Shown here piece after piece: positions 36,919 to 46,062 of a stretch of DNA of 64,000 nucleotides. The notes beneath the pieces are model-generated. The model was not told the DNA's origin and ran no database searches. It worked only from the letters and a program-made list of their open reading frames with translations. Both the position numbers and the translations under genes were made by a program. Position 1 is the first letter of the stretch, and each line of letters starts with the position of its first letter. The stretch lies in assembly GCA_964510225.1 (NCBI GenBank), contig CAZEAN010000010.1:1-64000 (forward strand), given 5' to 3'. The stretch comes from CAZEAN01 sp964510225. Lineage in GTDB: Bacteria; Planctomycetota; Planctomycetia; Isosphaerales; Isosphaeraceae.

Positions 36919-38412
36919 TCATTTTCCCTTGCGTTTCTCACGAAGCTCACGTTGCAAGCGTCGGGCCTCTTTCTCGCGGAGCTTCTTCTGCTTCTCGCGT
37001 TCCTTAGCTGAGAGTCGTTTGCCGGTCCCTTGTTTAGGTGCTTTCAAGACGGCACCAGGATTAAAAGCGCCCGCTTTTCCCATACTACCTAAGGCCTTGA
37101 CACGATCCATCATCGACATCGATGACATCTGCTTCATCACGGATGCCATCCCATCGAACTGTTTGACGAGACTGGAGACATCGTGTGGTTCAACACCGGA
37201 ACCGCTCGCAATCCGACGTCGGCGACTAATATCAATCTTGTGTGGATCACGACGTTCATCGGGGGTCATACTATCGATGATGCCGCCGATCCGTTTCATC
37301 TCTCCATCGGCATCGACTCCTTCGAAGCTCTTTTCCATCTGATTCATGCCCGGGATCTTTCCAATAAGATCTTTGACCGAGCCGATCTGCTTCATCTGTG
37401 CGAGTTGGGAACGGAAGTCATTGAGGTCATACTTCCCTTTGGCCATCCGTTCTTGCTGTCGGAGTGCCTCTTGTTCGTCGACAACCTGCTTTGCCGCTTC
37501 GACGAGCCCGACAATGTCACCCATCCCAAGCATCTGGCCAACGAGTCGCTCGGGATCGAACGGATCGAGCCGTTCCAGCTTCTCACCCATCCCGACGAAC
37601 TTGATCGGTACGCCCGTAACCTGACGAACCGAGAGCGCAGCCCCACCTCGGGCATCACCGTCAAGCTTCGTCATGATCACGCCGTCAAGTTCGAGCGCGT
37701 CATTGAATGAACCAGCCGATGCCACCGCATCTTGACCTGTTAACGCATCGCAAACGAAGTAAACCTGGTGCGGCTTCACCTTCCGTTCGATCCGCTTGAG
37801 TTGGTCCATCAACTCATCATCAACATGTAAGCGACCAGCGGTATCGAGGATTACGGTGTCTCGACTGCTCTTGTCCGCCTCCGCGACCCCACGCTTGCAG
37901 ACCTCAACGGGATCAGCTCCTTCCGGATCTTCGCTATGAACCGGGACACCAAGCTGCTCTCCGAGAACTCTCAGTTGCTCGATTGCCGCAGGACGTTGCA
38001 AATCGGCAGCAACCAGCAACGGCTTACGACCGAGCCCCATCAACCTCCGGGCCAGCTTTCCACAGGTCGTTGTTTTACCCGAACCCTGGAGCCCACAAAG
38101 CATTAAGACCGTTGGCCCGGTCTTCTCGAACCGGATCGAGGGGTCTCCTTCGCCCATTAATTGAACGAGTTCGTCGTGAACGATCTTGACGATTTGCTGG
38201 TCAGGACGGACGCTTTTGATGAGTTGTTGTCCGGTGGCGGTTTCGGTCACCCGCTTCATAAAGCGTTGGACGACCTCGTAATTCACATCAGCTTCGAGGA
38301 GAGCCGTGCGAACTTCTCGGAGTCCTTCTTTCATGTTGGCTTCAGTGAGCTTGCCGCGTGCTTTAAAGCGGTCGAATGCTCCTGAGAGGCCGCGTTGTAT
38401 ATCATCAAACAT
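36919..38412 (-). CDS. ffh: Signal recognition particle protein Ffh
   Basis: The protein is 497 residues. It targets nascent membrane and secreted proteins to the Sec translocon with FtsY and SRP RNA. The N domain (1-85) is followed by the G domain: GLQGSGKTTTCGKLARRL (P-loop), VAADLQRPAAIEQL, DTAGRLHVDDELM, TKLDGDARGG and the closing FVGMGEKLERLDPFDPER. The M domain (about 300-450) includes DFRSQLAQMKQIGSVKDLIGKIPGM, SRRRRIASGSG and a Met-rich helix (MASVMKQMSSMSMMDRV). The C-terminus has a strongly basic tail of about 35 residues (KEREKQKKLREKEARRLQRE), longer than in E. coli Ffh. It is divergent from the DUF695 gene. No SRP RNA gene was found in the window. Confidence 0.98.
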   Translation of the reverse strand: MFDDIQRGLSGAFDRFKARGKLTEANMKEGLREVRTALLEADVNYEVVQRFMKRVTETATGQQLIKSVRPDQQIVKIVHDELVQLMGEGDPSIRFEKTGPTVLMLCGLQGSGKTTTCGKLARRLMGLGRKPLLVAADLQRPAAIEQLRVLGEQLGVPVHSEDPEGADPVEVCKRGVAEADKSSRDTVILDTAGRLHVDDELMDQLKRIERKVKPHQVYFVCDALTGQDAVASAGSFNDALELDGVIMTKLDGDARGGAALSVRQVTGVPIKFVGMGEKLERLDPFDPERLVGQMLGMGDIVGLVEAAKQVVDEQEALRQQERMAKGKYDLNDFRSQLAQMKQIGSVKDLIGKIPGMNQMEKSFEGVDADGEMKRIGGIIDSMTPDERRDPHKIDISRRRRIASGSGVEPHDVSSLVKQFDGMASVMKQMSSMSMMDRVKALGSMGKAGAFNPGAVLKAPKQGTGKRLSAKEREKQKKLREKEARRLQRELREKRKGK

Positions 38413-38539
38413 GGGGCTGTACCGTACAGATCGTTGCCGTGGACCGAATCACTAATAATAGCGGCGTTGCTAACGACCGACAATGCCGAGGTCGAATCGA
38501 TACGTCCGCCGGGTTATTGAGTTGAAGAGGGCAACTCGG

Positions 38540-39292
38540 ATGAGTAACGACTGGGAGTTTTACTTCTCGAACTTTAACGACAAGCCAGCATCGATCTTTG
38601 TCCGGATTGGGCTCCGAAATATCGTTCCCGACGTAACCCGACCGTGGCGTTTGCTGATCCGGGTCAAATTGCAGGCGGCCAGCGACGACGGACTCCCTCA
38701 AGAATCTGAGTTTGACACGCTTGGTCTCATTGAAGAATCCCTTAGTAGCACTCTTGGAGCCATTCTTGGAGCGGAACTGGTGGGGCGGATTAGCTATTCC
38801 GGTGTCCGGGACTTCATTTTCCATGGGCCTCAGCCTGAACGGTTCGAGGAGTCGCTCGCGGAAGCGATGGCAAACTTCCCAGGGTATTTGTTCCACGGAA
38901 AAGCCGACCAGGACGACCAGTGGTCAGTCTATCTCGATGTACTCTACCCAACTCCGGAAGAGTGGCAAACGATAAGGAACCGACATATCGTCGATACGCT
39001 CCGAGATCACGGCGATCCGCTTAACGAACCTCGGTTGATCGAACACTGGATCTACTTCTGTGATGGCGCAACCAGAAGTCAATTCATTGACCGAGCGAAA
39101 TCACTTGGCTTTGATCTTGCCGAGACGATTAATCGCTCCGACCCCGACGCAGAAGCGCCCGCCGGGGTCGTTCTCAAACGTGTTGACTCAGCGGATTGGG
39201 TCTCGATCAACGACACAACCCTAACTCTCTTCCGACTCGCCAACGAGTATAGGGGACACTACGACGGCTGGGAATCGCCAGTCCGCTGCTAA
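38540..39292 (+). CDS. DUF695 / RraB-like domain protein
   Basis: The product is 250 residues from ATG 38540, which has AGAGGG 8 nt upstream; starts further up give no extra domain. The N-terminal half matches DUF695 (DWEFYFSNFNDKPASIFVRIGLRN, ESEFDTLGLIEESL, GRISYSGVRDFIFH). The C-terminal half begins VDTLRDHGDPLNEPRLIEHWIYF, the hallmark of the RraB (RNase E inhibitor B) domain. The combination is widespread in bacteria, but its function is unknown; the RraB part suggests protein-protein binding. It is cytoplasmic, with no signal peptide. It is divergent from ffh and convergent with the large BNR protein gene, 40 bp away. Confidence 0.88.
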   Translation: MSNDWEFYFSNFNDKPASIFVRIGLRNIVPDVTRPWRLLIRVKLQAASDDGLPQESEFDTLGLIEESLSSTLGAILGAELVGRISYSGVRDFIFHGPQPERFEESLAEAMANFPGYLFHGKADQDDQWSVYLDVLYPTPEEWQTIRNRHIVDTLRDHGDPLNEPRLIEHWIYFCDGATRSQFIDRAKSLGFDLAETINRSDPDAEAPAGVVLKRVDSADWVSINDTTLTLFRLANEYRGHYDGWESPVRC

Positions 39293-39332
39293 TTGTCCAC
39301 CTAGCTGGTCGAAGCATTCGCTGCTCGTCTGC

Positions 39333-42300
39333 TCACTCGTCTACGGCGCCAACCTCCGCTGATCCCGCTGGTATTGAGTCGCCACTGAGAATGACGGCTG
39401 GAATCTCCTGATTCCGGACAAGTCGATTGAACTCGGGAATCTGCTCGGTTCGAATCGCTGACCACTTGGCAAGCTCGGCATCAATTGCCGCTGTAAGGGC
39501 ATTCTTGACTTCGAATGCTTGGTCAGTTGGTCGATTGTCGCCAACCCGGACCATCATGGCGAGCGATGAAAGCCGATTATTCAGAGCAACAGGATAGTTG
39601 AGCACGTCTTGAGGACTTCGGTTCTTTGTTTGATAGAGTACCTCTTCCACAGCACCCATTTCTTCTTTCAGTGCCTCAGCGAGTTCCTGAATCTCCGACG
39701 ATGCCGATTGATCCGCAGTCCGTTCGAGTAACGCATCGATTTGAGCACGCGTGTCTCTGATCTCCTTGATTGCGCGATGGGTCTCAGAGAGCTTATCGCA
39801 AGATGCCTTTAGGAACTCGAACTGTGCTTCCAAGTCTTCCGGAGTTGCATTGGAACGAGGATCCGGTCGAATCTCGAACTCGACTTCTGAGACCTCATCA
39901 CCCACGTGCAAGCTTGCTGAGTAGAGGCCAGGGATTGCTCGGGGGCCCGGAGGTCTTGCTTCTGGCCAAAGGATCAGGCCAGGGAAGACTTCCACATCAG
40001 GGTACTGTAGATCCCAAACAAATCGATTGAAGCCAGCGACTGGCGTCAGTTTGGTCCCTTCCTCGGCTGATTGGTTCGAGAACCGACGGATGACGGATCC
40101 ATCGCTAACTGCAAATTCAATGGCGATCTCCTGCCCATCCTCGGGCTCGTTCTGGAGCCAGTAATGGAGGACAAGACCCGACGAAGGGTTCTGCCCTTCG
40201 ATCGGAGGTGGTTCCGTGGTACTTCCTGGCTGAAGTCGGAAGGTGATGTCCGGTTCGTAAAGATGCGGTCCACTACTGGTACTTTTATCGGTCCACTGGT
40301 GAAGTAAGTGGAGGTCGTCGAGGACCCAGAAGGATCGCCCTTGAGTCGCGACGATCAGATCGGTTCCCTTGACCGCGAGATCCGTAATCGGGACAACAGG
40401 AAGGTTCAGCTGAAACGGCTCCCAAGAAGTGCCGTCATCAAACGACACATAGATGCCTCGCTCAGTTCCAGCGTACAGGAGTCCTTCACGATTAGGGTCA
40501 GCTCGGACCACTCGAGTGAAGTGATCTTCAGCAATCCCGTCGGTCATCAAGGTCCACGACTCACCGTAATCAGCGGTTTTGTAGAGATACGGAGTGAAAT
40601 CATCAGATTTGTAAGATGTCGCCGCAACATAGAGTCCGCCAGGATTGGTCGGATGAGCTTCGATGCTGTTGATTTGAGACGAATCTGGTATTCCCGCCGG
40701 CATCACCTTCGTCCAAGAACTTCCCCCATCTCTAGTGAGGTGGAGTAGACCATCATCGGTCCCAGCCCACAAGACTCCCGCCTCATGAGGCGATTCGAGT
40801 GCTGCGAAGATCGTGCAGTAATACTCTACCCCGGTATTGTCCTTGGTGATCGGTCCTCCTGAAGATTTGAGCCGATCGGGGTCATTCCGAGTCAGGTCGG
40901 GGCTGATCGGCTCCCAAGACTGTCCTTCGTCGGTAGACTTGAAGAGCACATTGCCTGCTGCGTACAGTGTGTCGTGATCGTGTGGTGAGAAGAAGAGCGG
41001 AAAGTTCCACTGGAACCGATACTTGGCCGACTCCGCTCCGTGGCCTGGCAGAAAATCTGGCCAGACATTGATCAACCGTGACTCACGAGTGGTGTGATTC
41101 AATCGTTCCAAGTATCCGAGGTACGACCCGCCGTAGACAATTTCACTGTCCTCTGGATCGGGTGCAAGATGGCCGCTTTCACCACCTGCGGTTGGCTCCC
41201 AATCACGTTCCGTAATCGTACTACCATCCGACCGATGAAGGACTCTAAGGGTCGAATTGTCCTGCTGGGCTCCATAGATCCGATACGGAAAATGATCGTC
41301 CGTCGTAACCCGGTAAAACTGTGCTGTAGGCTGGTTCAAGTAGGTCGACCAGCGGGCCCCTTTGTCGAAAGTCACCTGTGCCCCGCCATCATCACCGATG
41401 ACCATACGTTCCGGGACGTCAGGATCGATCCAGAGATCGTGATGGTCTCCATGAGGAGTACCGATCCGTTCGAAGGAGGAACCACCGTCTTTGGAATGCC
41501 AGAAGCCTACGTTCAGGACGTAGACCTCATCAATATTCTGAGTCCCGGCATAGATTCTACTGTAATACCAAGCGCGCTGACGGAGGTTCCGGTCTTCGCT
41601 CACCCTGGTCCAAGTCAAGCCTCCGTCGTCTGACCGAAAGACACCACCATCATCCGACTCCAGGATGATCCAGAGTCGATTCGAATCTACTGGTGAAACA
41701 GTGACGCCGATGATCCCAACCAGCCCCCCCGGAAGCCCCTTGTTTCGGGTTATCTCGGTCCAAGTATCACCACCATCGGTTGACTTCCAAAGACCAGATC
41801 CTTCTCCACCACTCTCGAGACTGTACGGAGTTCGACGAACCCGCCAGGTTGTCGCATAGAGGATCCTCGGATTATTCGGATCCATCACCAGGTCGAACGC
41901 ACCAACATCAGCACTCACAAACAAGATGCGCTCCCAATGTACACCACCATCCTTACTTCGGAACACCCCTCGTTGCTCGTTGGGGCCGAACAGATGGCCT
42001 AGTGCAGTGACGTAGACCAGGTCCGGGTTCTTGGGATGAATCCGGATCCTTGGGATATGGCGGGTGTCACCAAGACCAAGATGTCTCCAGGTTTTGCCAG
42101 CGTCCGTCGATTTCCAGACACCATCACCATGGGAGACATTGCCTCGAACTGTCTTCTCGCCGCCACCAACATAGATGACATTTGGATCCCACTCGCTAAC
42201 AGCGAGAGCGCCGATCGAACCACCGAAGTAGCCGTCTGAAATGTTCTCCCAAGTCGAACCACCATTGGTCGTCCGCCAAACACCGCCACCTGTACTACCG

Positions 42301-42509
42301 AAGTAGTACAACAAAGGCTCGCCAGGAACACCTGTAACGGCTGCCGATCGGCCTCCTCGAAAGGGCCCGATGGATCGGAAGCTGACCGCATCTCCGAGCA
42401 CTGTACTCACTTCAGAGGCCACGCGTTCCGATTCTGCTTGCTTCCCCACTGAAACAGTCGCTACCGTACAAAGAGAGACGAAGACAAGTGCAAGTCGATA
42501 CACGAGCAT
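39333..42509 (-). CDS. Large exported BNR/sortilin (VPS10)-like repeat protein
   Basis: The protein is 1,058 residues; the ATG has GGGAG 7 nt upstream. A signal peptide (LALVFVSLCTVATVSVG) precedes a long beta-propeller-like region (about 40-720). It is built from BNR/Asp-box repeats: TTNGGSTWENI, STDAGKTWRHL, SKDGGVHWERI, STDGGDTWTEI, SDDGGLTWTRV and STDEGQSWEPI. Many resemble plant photosystem assembly and sortilin-type propellers. The last 330 residues are a separate mixed domain with helices (EELAEALKEEMGAVEEVLYQ in part). No catalytic sialidase Arg triad or Tyr/Glu pair can be confirmed, so a sialidase call is not justified. Likely role is extracellular binding or degradation of a polymer or peptide. 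It is a common protein type in Bacteroidota and Planctomycetota. Confidence 0.88.
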   Translation of the reverse strand: MLVYRLALVFVSLCTVATVSVGKQAESERVASEVSTVLGDAVSFRSIGPFRGGRSAAVTGVPGEPLLYYFGSTGGGVWRTTNGGSTWENISDGYFGGSIGALAVSEWDPNVIYVGGGEKTVRGNVSHGDGVWKSTDAGKTWRHLGLGDTRHIPRIRIHPKNPDLVYVTALGHLFGPNEQRGVFRSKDGGVHWERILFVSADVGAFDLVMDPNNPRILYATTWRVRRTPYSLESGGEGSGLWKSTDGGDTWTEITRNKGLPGGLVGIIGVTVSPVDSNRLWIILESDDGGVFRSDDGGLTWTRVSEDRNLRQRAWYYSRIYAGTQNIDEVYVLNVGFWHSKDGGSSFERIGTPHGDHHDLWIDPDVPERMVIGDDGGAQVTFDKGARWSTYLNQPTAQFYRVTTDDHFPYRIYGAQQDNSTLRVLHRSDGSTITERDWEPTAGGESGHLAPDPEDSEIVYGGSYLGYLERLNHTTRESRLINVWPDFLPGHGAESAKYRFQWNFPLFFSPHDHDTLYAAGNVLFKSTDEGQSWEPISPDLTRNDPDRLKSSGGPITKDNTGVEYYCTIFAALESPHEAGVLWAGTDDGLLHLTRDGGSSWTKVMPAGIPDSSQINSIEAHPTNPGGLYVAATSYKSDDFTPYLYKTADYGESWTLMTDGIAEDHFTRVVRADPNREGLLYAGTERGIYVSFDDGTSWEPFQLNLPVVPITDLAVKGTDLIVATQGRSFWVLDDLHLLHQWTDKSTSSGPHLYEPDITFRLQPGSTTEPPPIEGQNPSSGLVLHYWLQNEPEDGQEIAIEFAVSDGSVIRRFSNQSAEEGTKLTPVAGFNRFVWDLQYPDVEVFPGLILWPEARPPGPRAIPGLYSASLHVGDEVSEVEFEIRPDPRSNATPEDLEAQFEFLKASCDKLSETHRAIKEIRDTRAQIDALLERTADQSASSEIQELAEALKEEMGAVEEVLYQTKNRSPQDVLNYPVALNNRLSSLAMMVRVGDNRPTDQAFEVKNALTAAIDAELAKWSAIRTEQIPEFNRLVRNQEIPAVILSGDSIPAGSAEVGAVDE

Positions 42510-42648
42510 TGAAAAACTCCCGTTGTTTGACTCTCAAGAGCTGGGTCAGAATTCAGGATCGCCGAACGTCTCGGCTCTGTACTCGAACCATGATTGATTC
42601 GAGTATCGTGCACTCGAGGGCCAACCGCAACTGAATGGAGAACCGAAA

Positions 42649-43329
42649 TTGGATGACATCCGAAGACCAACCAGAGAGCAGGATCGAGTCTTTGTGACTG
42701 ACTTCGATGGAACGATGACGGAGATCGATTTCTACAAACTCGTTCGGGAACGCCTCGTACCGCCTGAAACCCCGGATTTTTGGGTTGAGTATCGTGCTGG
42801 TACGATGACCCACTTCGACGCGCTCAGATCTTTCTTCGAAGCAGCCGAAGGAGGTGAACCTGCACTGATCAAGATCACACAAGAGATGAAACTAGAGAGT
42901 CAACTTAGCTCACACTTAGCCGCCCTCAGAGAGTCAGGCTGGTCGGTCTCCATCGTCTCAGCGGGATGTGCTTGGTACATCCGACGAATGCTCGCAGAAG
43001 CCAATGTCACGATCGATGTACACGCGAGCCCTGGGAAGATTGTCGAGGGTCGGCTTGTCATGGAGCTACCTCTCGACTCGGCATTCTGCTCCACCGAAAC
43101 CGGGATCGACAAGGCAGCCGTCGTTCGATCCTTCCTTGACCGAGGGGCAACTGTTGCGTTTGCGGGAGACGGGTATCCGGATCTCGCCCCTGCACTTCTG
43201 GTCGATCCCTCAGTCCGGTTTGCTCGTGGTGATCTTGCGATCGCACTACAAGAGCGCAACGAACCGTTTCTACCCTTCACACGGTGGGCTGAAATCGTCG
43301 AGATGCTGACCGCAACACCATCGGATTGA
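42649..43329 (+). CDS. HAD-IB family phosphatase (MtnX/SerB-like)
   Basis: The protein is 226 residues from TTG 42649, with GGAG 9 nt upstream. HAD motif I is VTDFDGTMTEIDF (nucleophile and acid/base Asp pair), motif II is VSIVSAGCAWYI, motif III is the Lys in GIDKAAVV and motif IV is AFAGDGYPDLAPALL. The layout fits the HAD-IB group that includes phosphoserine phosphatase and MtnX, so it probably dephosphorylates a small metabolite. MtnX partners for methionine salvage are absent here. The next gene, 38 nt downstream, is a glycerol-1-phosphate dehydrogenase homologue, so the substrate may be a polyol phosphate. It is cytoplasmic, with no signal peptide. Confidence 0.87.
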   Translation: MDDIRRPTREQDRVFVTDFDGTMTEIDFYKLVRERLVPPETPDFWVEYRAGTMTHFDALRSFFEAAEGGEPALIKITQEMKLESQLSSHLAALRESGWSVSIVSAGCAWYIRRMLAEANVTIDVHASPGKIVEGRLVMELPLDSAFCSTETGIDKAAVVRSFLDRGATVAFAGDGYPDLAPALLVDPSVRFARGDLAIALQERNEPFLPFTRWAEIVEMLTATPSD

Positions 43330-43367
43330 ATTCTCGAATCTAGAAAAACCAGAGCGGTACTCTACTG

Positions 43368-44423
43368 ATGGACATTCCTTCACAATCCTCGGTTGGGCTT
43401 CCTTCGTTCGTCCGGATTAAGCCAGGGGCACTTGATCGAATCGGGATTTATGCCCAGCGGCACCATCACCACACTGTCACTCTCATTGTGAGTGCAGGGA
43501 TCCCTAAAGAAATCATCTCCACGGCTCGTCAAAGCTTGGACGAAAATAAGATCCAGATCAGATCAGAGATTGAAGCAGACCGCGCAAGTTTTGAAACGGC
43601 TACAACACTCTTTACCGAACTCCATCCAGAGAGTCGTGCCATCTTTGGGCTTGGTGGAGGGAAAGCACTCGATGTTGCAAAATATGTTGCTTTCCTCGCG
43701 CGAAAGCCTTATTATGCCGTACCGACCTCCCTCTCCAACGATGGCTTCTGTTCCCCCCAATCAAGCCTTACGGTAAATCAGAAGCGGCGTTCCTTGCCCG
43801 CAGCATTGCCTTTCGGTGTCGTCGTCGATACGACTGTCTGCGGTCGTGCTCCTCGGGCACTCTGGTGGTCGGGTGTCGGCGATTTAGTTGCAAAGATCAC
43901 CGCTATTCGTGACTGGAAACTTGCCTATCACGATCGTGGTGAGCCCGTGAATGATCTCGCGGCATTACTCTCCGACGCCTCAGTCTTTCAGTTTATTGCG
44001 AATCCTACTGCCGATGACGAAGGGATCCGACTTCTCGGTACTGCACTGATGCTCAATGGGATCGCAATGGCAATCTCCGGGTCTTCGCGACCTGCAAGTG
44101 GGGCTGAGCACTTAATCTCACATGCACTTGACGCACGATCGAGTAGGCCACGCTTACATGGTCTTCAAGTCGGTGTTGCTTCCTATCTTGTCAGCAACTT
44201 GCAACATCAGGGGACAGCACGGATTGCTAGACTCTTTGAGCAAACTCAATTTTGGGATGCTATACGTGCTGAGCCATTCTTCAAAGAAGAATGGCTCGAT
44301 GCGATTCGGGTTGGTCCTGCGATGAATCCTAGCCGTTACACCATTCTCTCAACCCGTGATTGTACCCCCGAGGCTGCGGAGATAATCGAGAATGATCCGA
44401 CCCTCAGAGGTTGTTTCAAATAG
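43368..44423 (+). CDS. sn-glycerol-1-phosphate dehydrogenase homologue (AraM/EgsA-type)
   Basis: The protein is 351 residues of the iron/zinc-containing dehydrogenase superfamily and matches the G1PDH/AraM subgroup. The nucleotide-binding loop is FGLGGGKALDVAKYVA. The subgroup signature is PTSLSNDGFCSPQSSL. Metal ligands are the Asp in GVGDLVAKITAIRDWKLA, the His in SGAEHLISHALD and the His in LHGLQVGVAS. G1PDH reduces dihydroxyacetone phosphate to sn-glycerol-1-phosphate, the archaeal-type lipid backbone; bacterial AraM/EgsA does the same reaction. It follows the HAD gene by 38 nt and is probably co-transcribed. Its stop is only 4 bp from the stop of the opposing FAS1 gene. No GGGP synthase is in this window, so a lipid role is not shown. 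Confidence 0.88.
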   Translation: MDIPSQSSVGLPSFVRIKPGALDRIGIYAQRHHHHTVTLIVSAGIPKEIISTARQSLDENKIQIRSEIEADRASFETATTLFTELHPESRAIFGLGGGKALDVAKYVAFLARKPYYAVPTSLSNDGFCSPQSSLTVNQKRRSLPAALPFGVVVDTTVCGRAPRALWWSGVGDLVAKITAIRDWKLAYHDRGEPVNDLAALLSDASVFQFIANPTADDEGIRLLGTALMLNGIAMAISGSSRPASGAEHLISHALDARSSRPRLHGLQVGVASYLVSNLQHQGTARIARLFEQTQFWDAIRAEPFFKEEWLDAIRVGPAMNPSRYTILSTRDCTPEAAEIIENDPTLRGCFK

Positions 44424-44427
44424 AACT

Positions 44428-45801
44428 TCAATGATTTTCAGCGAGCCTCGTCAGTGTGCTGTACTCCGAGAATCTGTTCTTGACGACGGTGGCTCCCCCT
44501 CGGAACCGGATTGTCGCACCAGCAGAGGCATTGAGGACGAGTTCGTCGGTCACGTTGAGCTCAATCTCGCTCCCACCGTTGGCCTTCACATTAGCGGTTT
44601 TGGTCTGCAGTCCGAGACCTAGGTATAAAGCACCACCAGCGATGTCGGAGATTAGTCGATTAGCTTGGCCAGTGATTGTCACTGTAGAGCCGCCACCGGA
44701 ATCGACCTTGATCAGATCAGCTTCGATATCGAGCAGCGTGACATTCCCGGCACCACCCACATTAATCTCGATCACGTCTGCACGAAGACCTACCTTGTGG
44801 ACACGATCGTTGTGATCCGCATCGATTTTGATCAGTCCCGGTCGTGTCGGCATCTCGGCAGCAGCGAGCGATTCCGGATTGAATCCCGGAGGGATCAAGA
44901 CACGATCAATAACGTGAATTAAGCCGTTATCCGTTTCGAGGTCGGTGTCGGTAACGATGGAGTCATTAATTTGGAGCCGTCCTTTCACCAAATCAATCTT
45001 TACCGACTTTCCAAGGAGAGTCTTTGCTTCACCAGCCTGGAACGCCTGACGAGCCGTAATCCGACCAGCAACAACATGATACTTTAGAATCTCCTGGAGC
45101 GCTGACTGATTCTCAGGCTTCAAGAGAGATTGAAGAAGAGACTTGGGAAGCTTGGTGAATGCTTCATCTGTCGGTGCAAAAACGGTGAACGGTCCCTCAC
45201 CCTTCAATGCTTCTTGGAGTTCGGCTGCCTTGACTGCGGTCAAGAGTGTCTTGAATGTACCAGCCTGGTCCGCGACCGCAAGGACGTCATTTGATGGCGG
45301 CATCAGTACGGAATCAATGACTTGGATAACGCCGTTGGTACAGCCAATATTTCGTTGAATGACGAGAGAGTCGTTCACGCGGACAGTCCGTCCCTTGCGC
45401 TCAAAGCGGACTTCCTTACCATTCAACGTTGTCGTCTTCTTGAGCGGTCGTCGAGGGGGATGATCAGCGATCTGGATACCGTTAGGCACGACATGATAGG
45501 TTAGCAACGCCTTGAGTCTATCTCGATTCTCCGGCTTTAGGAGTGTCTCCAAGGTTCCTTCTGGGAGCTTGGCGAACGCTTCGTCGGTGGGTGCAAAGAC
45601 CGTGAAGGGTCCCTCGTGTTCCAGCGGTCCCGTCAAGTCGGCGGCGACTAACGCTGTAACGAGGGTTCGGAATGAACCTGCGCGAGCCGCTGTCGTGAGG
45701 ATGTCGGTCTCTTCCTTCGCTGCCGAAGGTGCTGGTGATGTTGCGATCAACCCAACTACCGCAACGATCGACAGCATCCATTGTTCTCGCTTGATTGACA
45801 T
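44428..45801 (-). CDS. Secreted protein with two FAS1 (fasciclin) domains and a C-terminal GIN-like adhesin domain
   Basis: The product is 457 residues from ATG 45801 (GAGG 6 nt upstream). A signal peptide (MLSIVAVVGLIATSPAPSAA) is followed by two FAS1 domains (about 33-150 and 175-295). Each has the VFAPTDEAFAKLP / VFAPTDEAFTKLP motif and the YHVV box. Residues about 315-440 are repetitive beta-strands (VIEINVGGAGNVTLLDIEADLIKV, IELNVTDELVLNASAGA) resembling the DUF2807/GIN 'auto-transporter adhesin head'. FAS1 domains mediate adhesion and the GIN part may bind a surface partner. It lies upstream of a kinase gene transcribed in the opposite direction. A second FAS1 protein is encoded at 50231-50923. 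Confidence 0.9.
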   Translation of the reverse strand: MSIKREQWMLSIVAVVGLIATSPAPSAAKEETDILTTAARAGSFRTLVTALVAADLTGPLEHEGPFTVFAPTDEAFAKLPEGTLETLLKPENRDRLKALLTYHVVPNGIQIADHPPRRPLKKTTTLNGKEVRFERKGRTVRVNDSLVIQRNIGCTNGVIQVIDSVLMPPSNDVLAVADQAGTFKTLLTAVKAAELQEALKGEGPFTVFAPTDEAFTKLPKSLLQSLLKPENQSALQEILKYHVVAGRITARQAFQAGEAKTLLGKSVKIDLVKGRLQINDSIVTDTDLETDNGLIHVIDRVLIPPGFNPESLAAAEMPTRPGLIKIDADHNDRVHKVGLRADVIEINVGGAGNVTLLDIEADLIKVDSGGGSTVTITGQANRLISDIAGGALYLGLGLQTKTANVKANGGSEIELNVTDELVLNASAGATIRFRGGATVVKNRFSEYSTLTRLAENH

Positions 45802-46062
45802 CAATGACCTCAAAGGTTGAAGTTGTCTTGGTTTGAATAGTTAACTTACCGCGGCTCATCAGTGTTGAGGATCATGCCGCGGACGTTCAGGTGATTCGAT
45901 TCTGAGGTCGAGTCGGATTCAACGGGTCACTATACAACCTCGATCTGTTCGCATTAGGTGATTGATTACGCTCCTCCAGGTATGGTCTCATTAGTGTCTG
46001 ATGCAGCAATCTTGAACTTTGCGGCACAAACGCAACTTGTATTTGCCAGATAGTGAGGTTCG

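Noticed and set aside
39333..42509. Calling the BNR-repeat protein a sialidase
   Set aside because: The Asp-box repeats alone are shared with sortilin and photosystem assembly propellers; the sialidase Arg triad and Tyr/Glu pair could not be confirmed.
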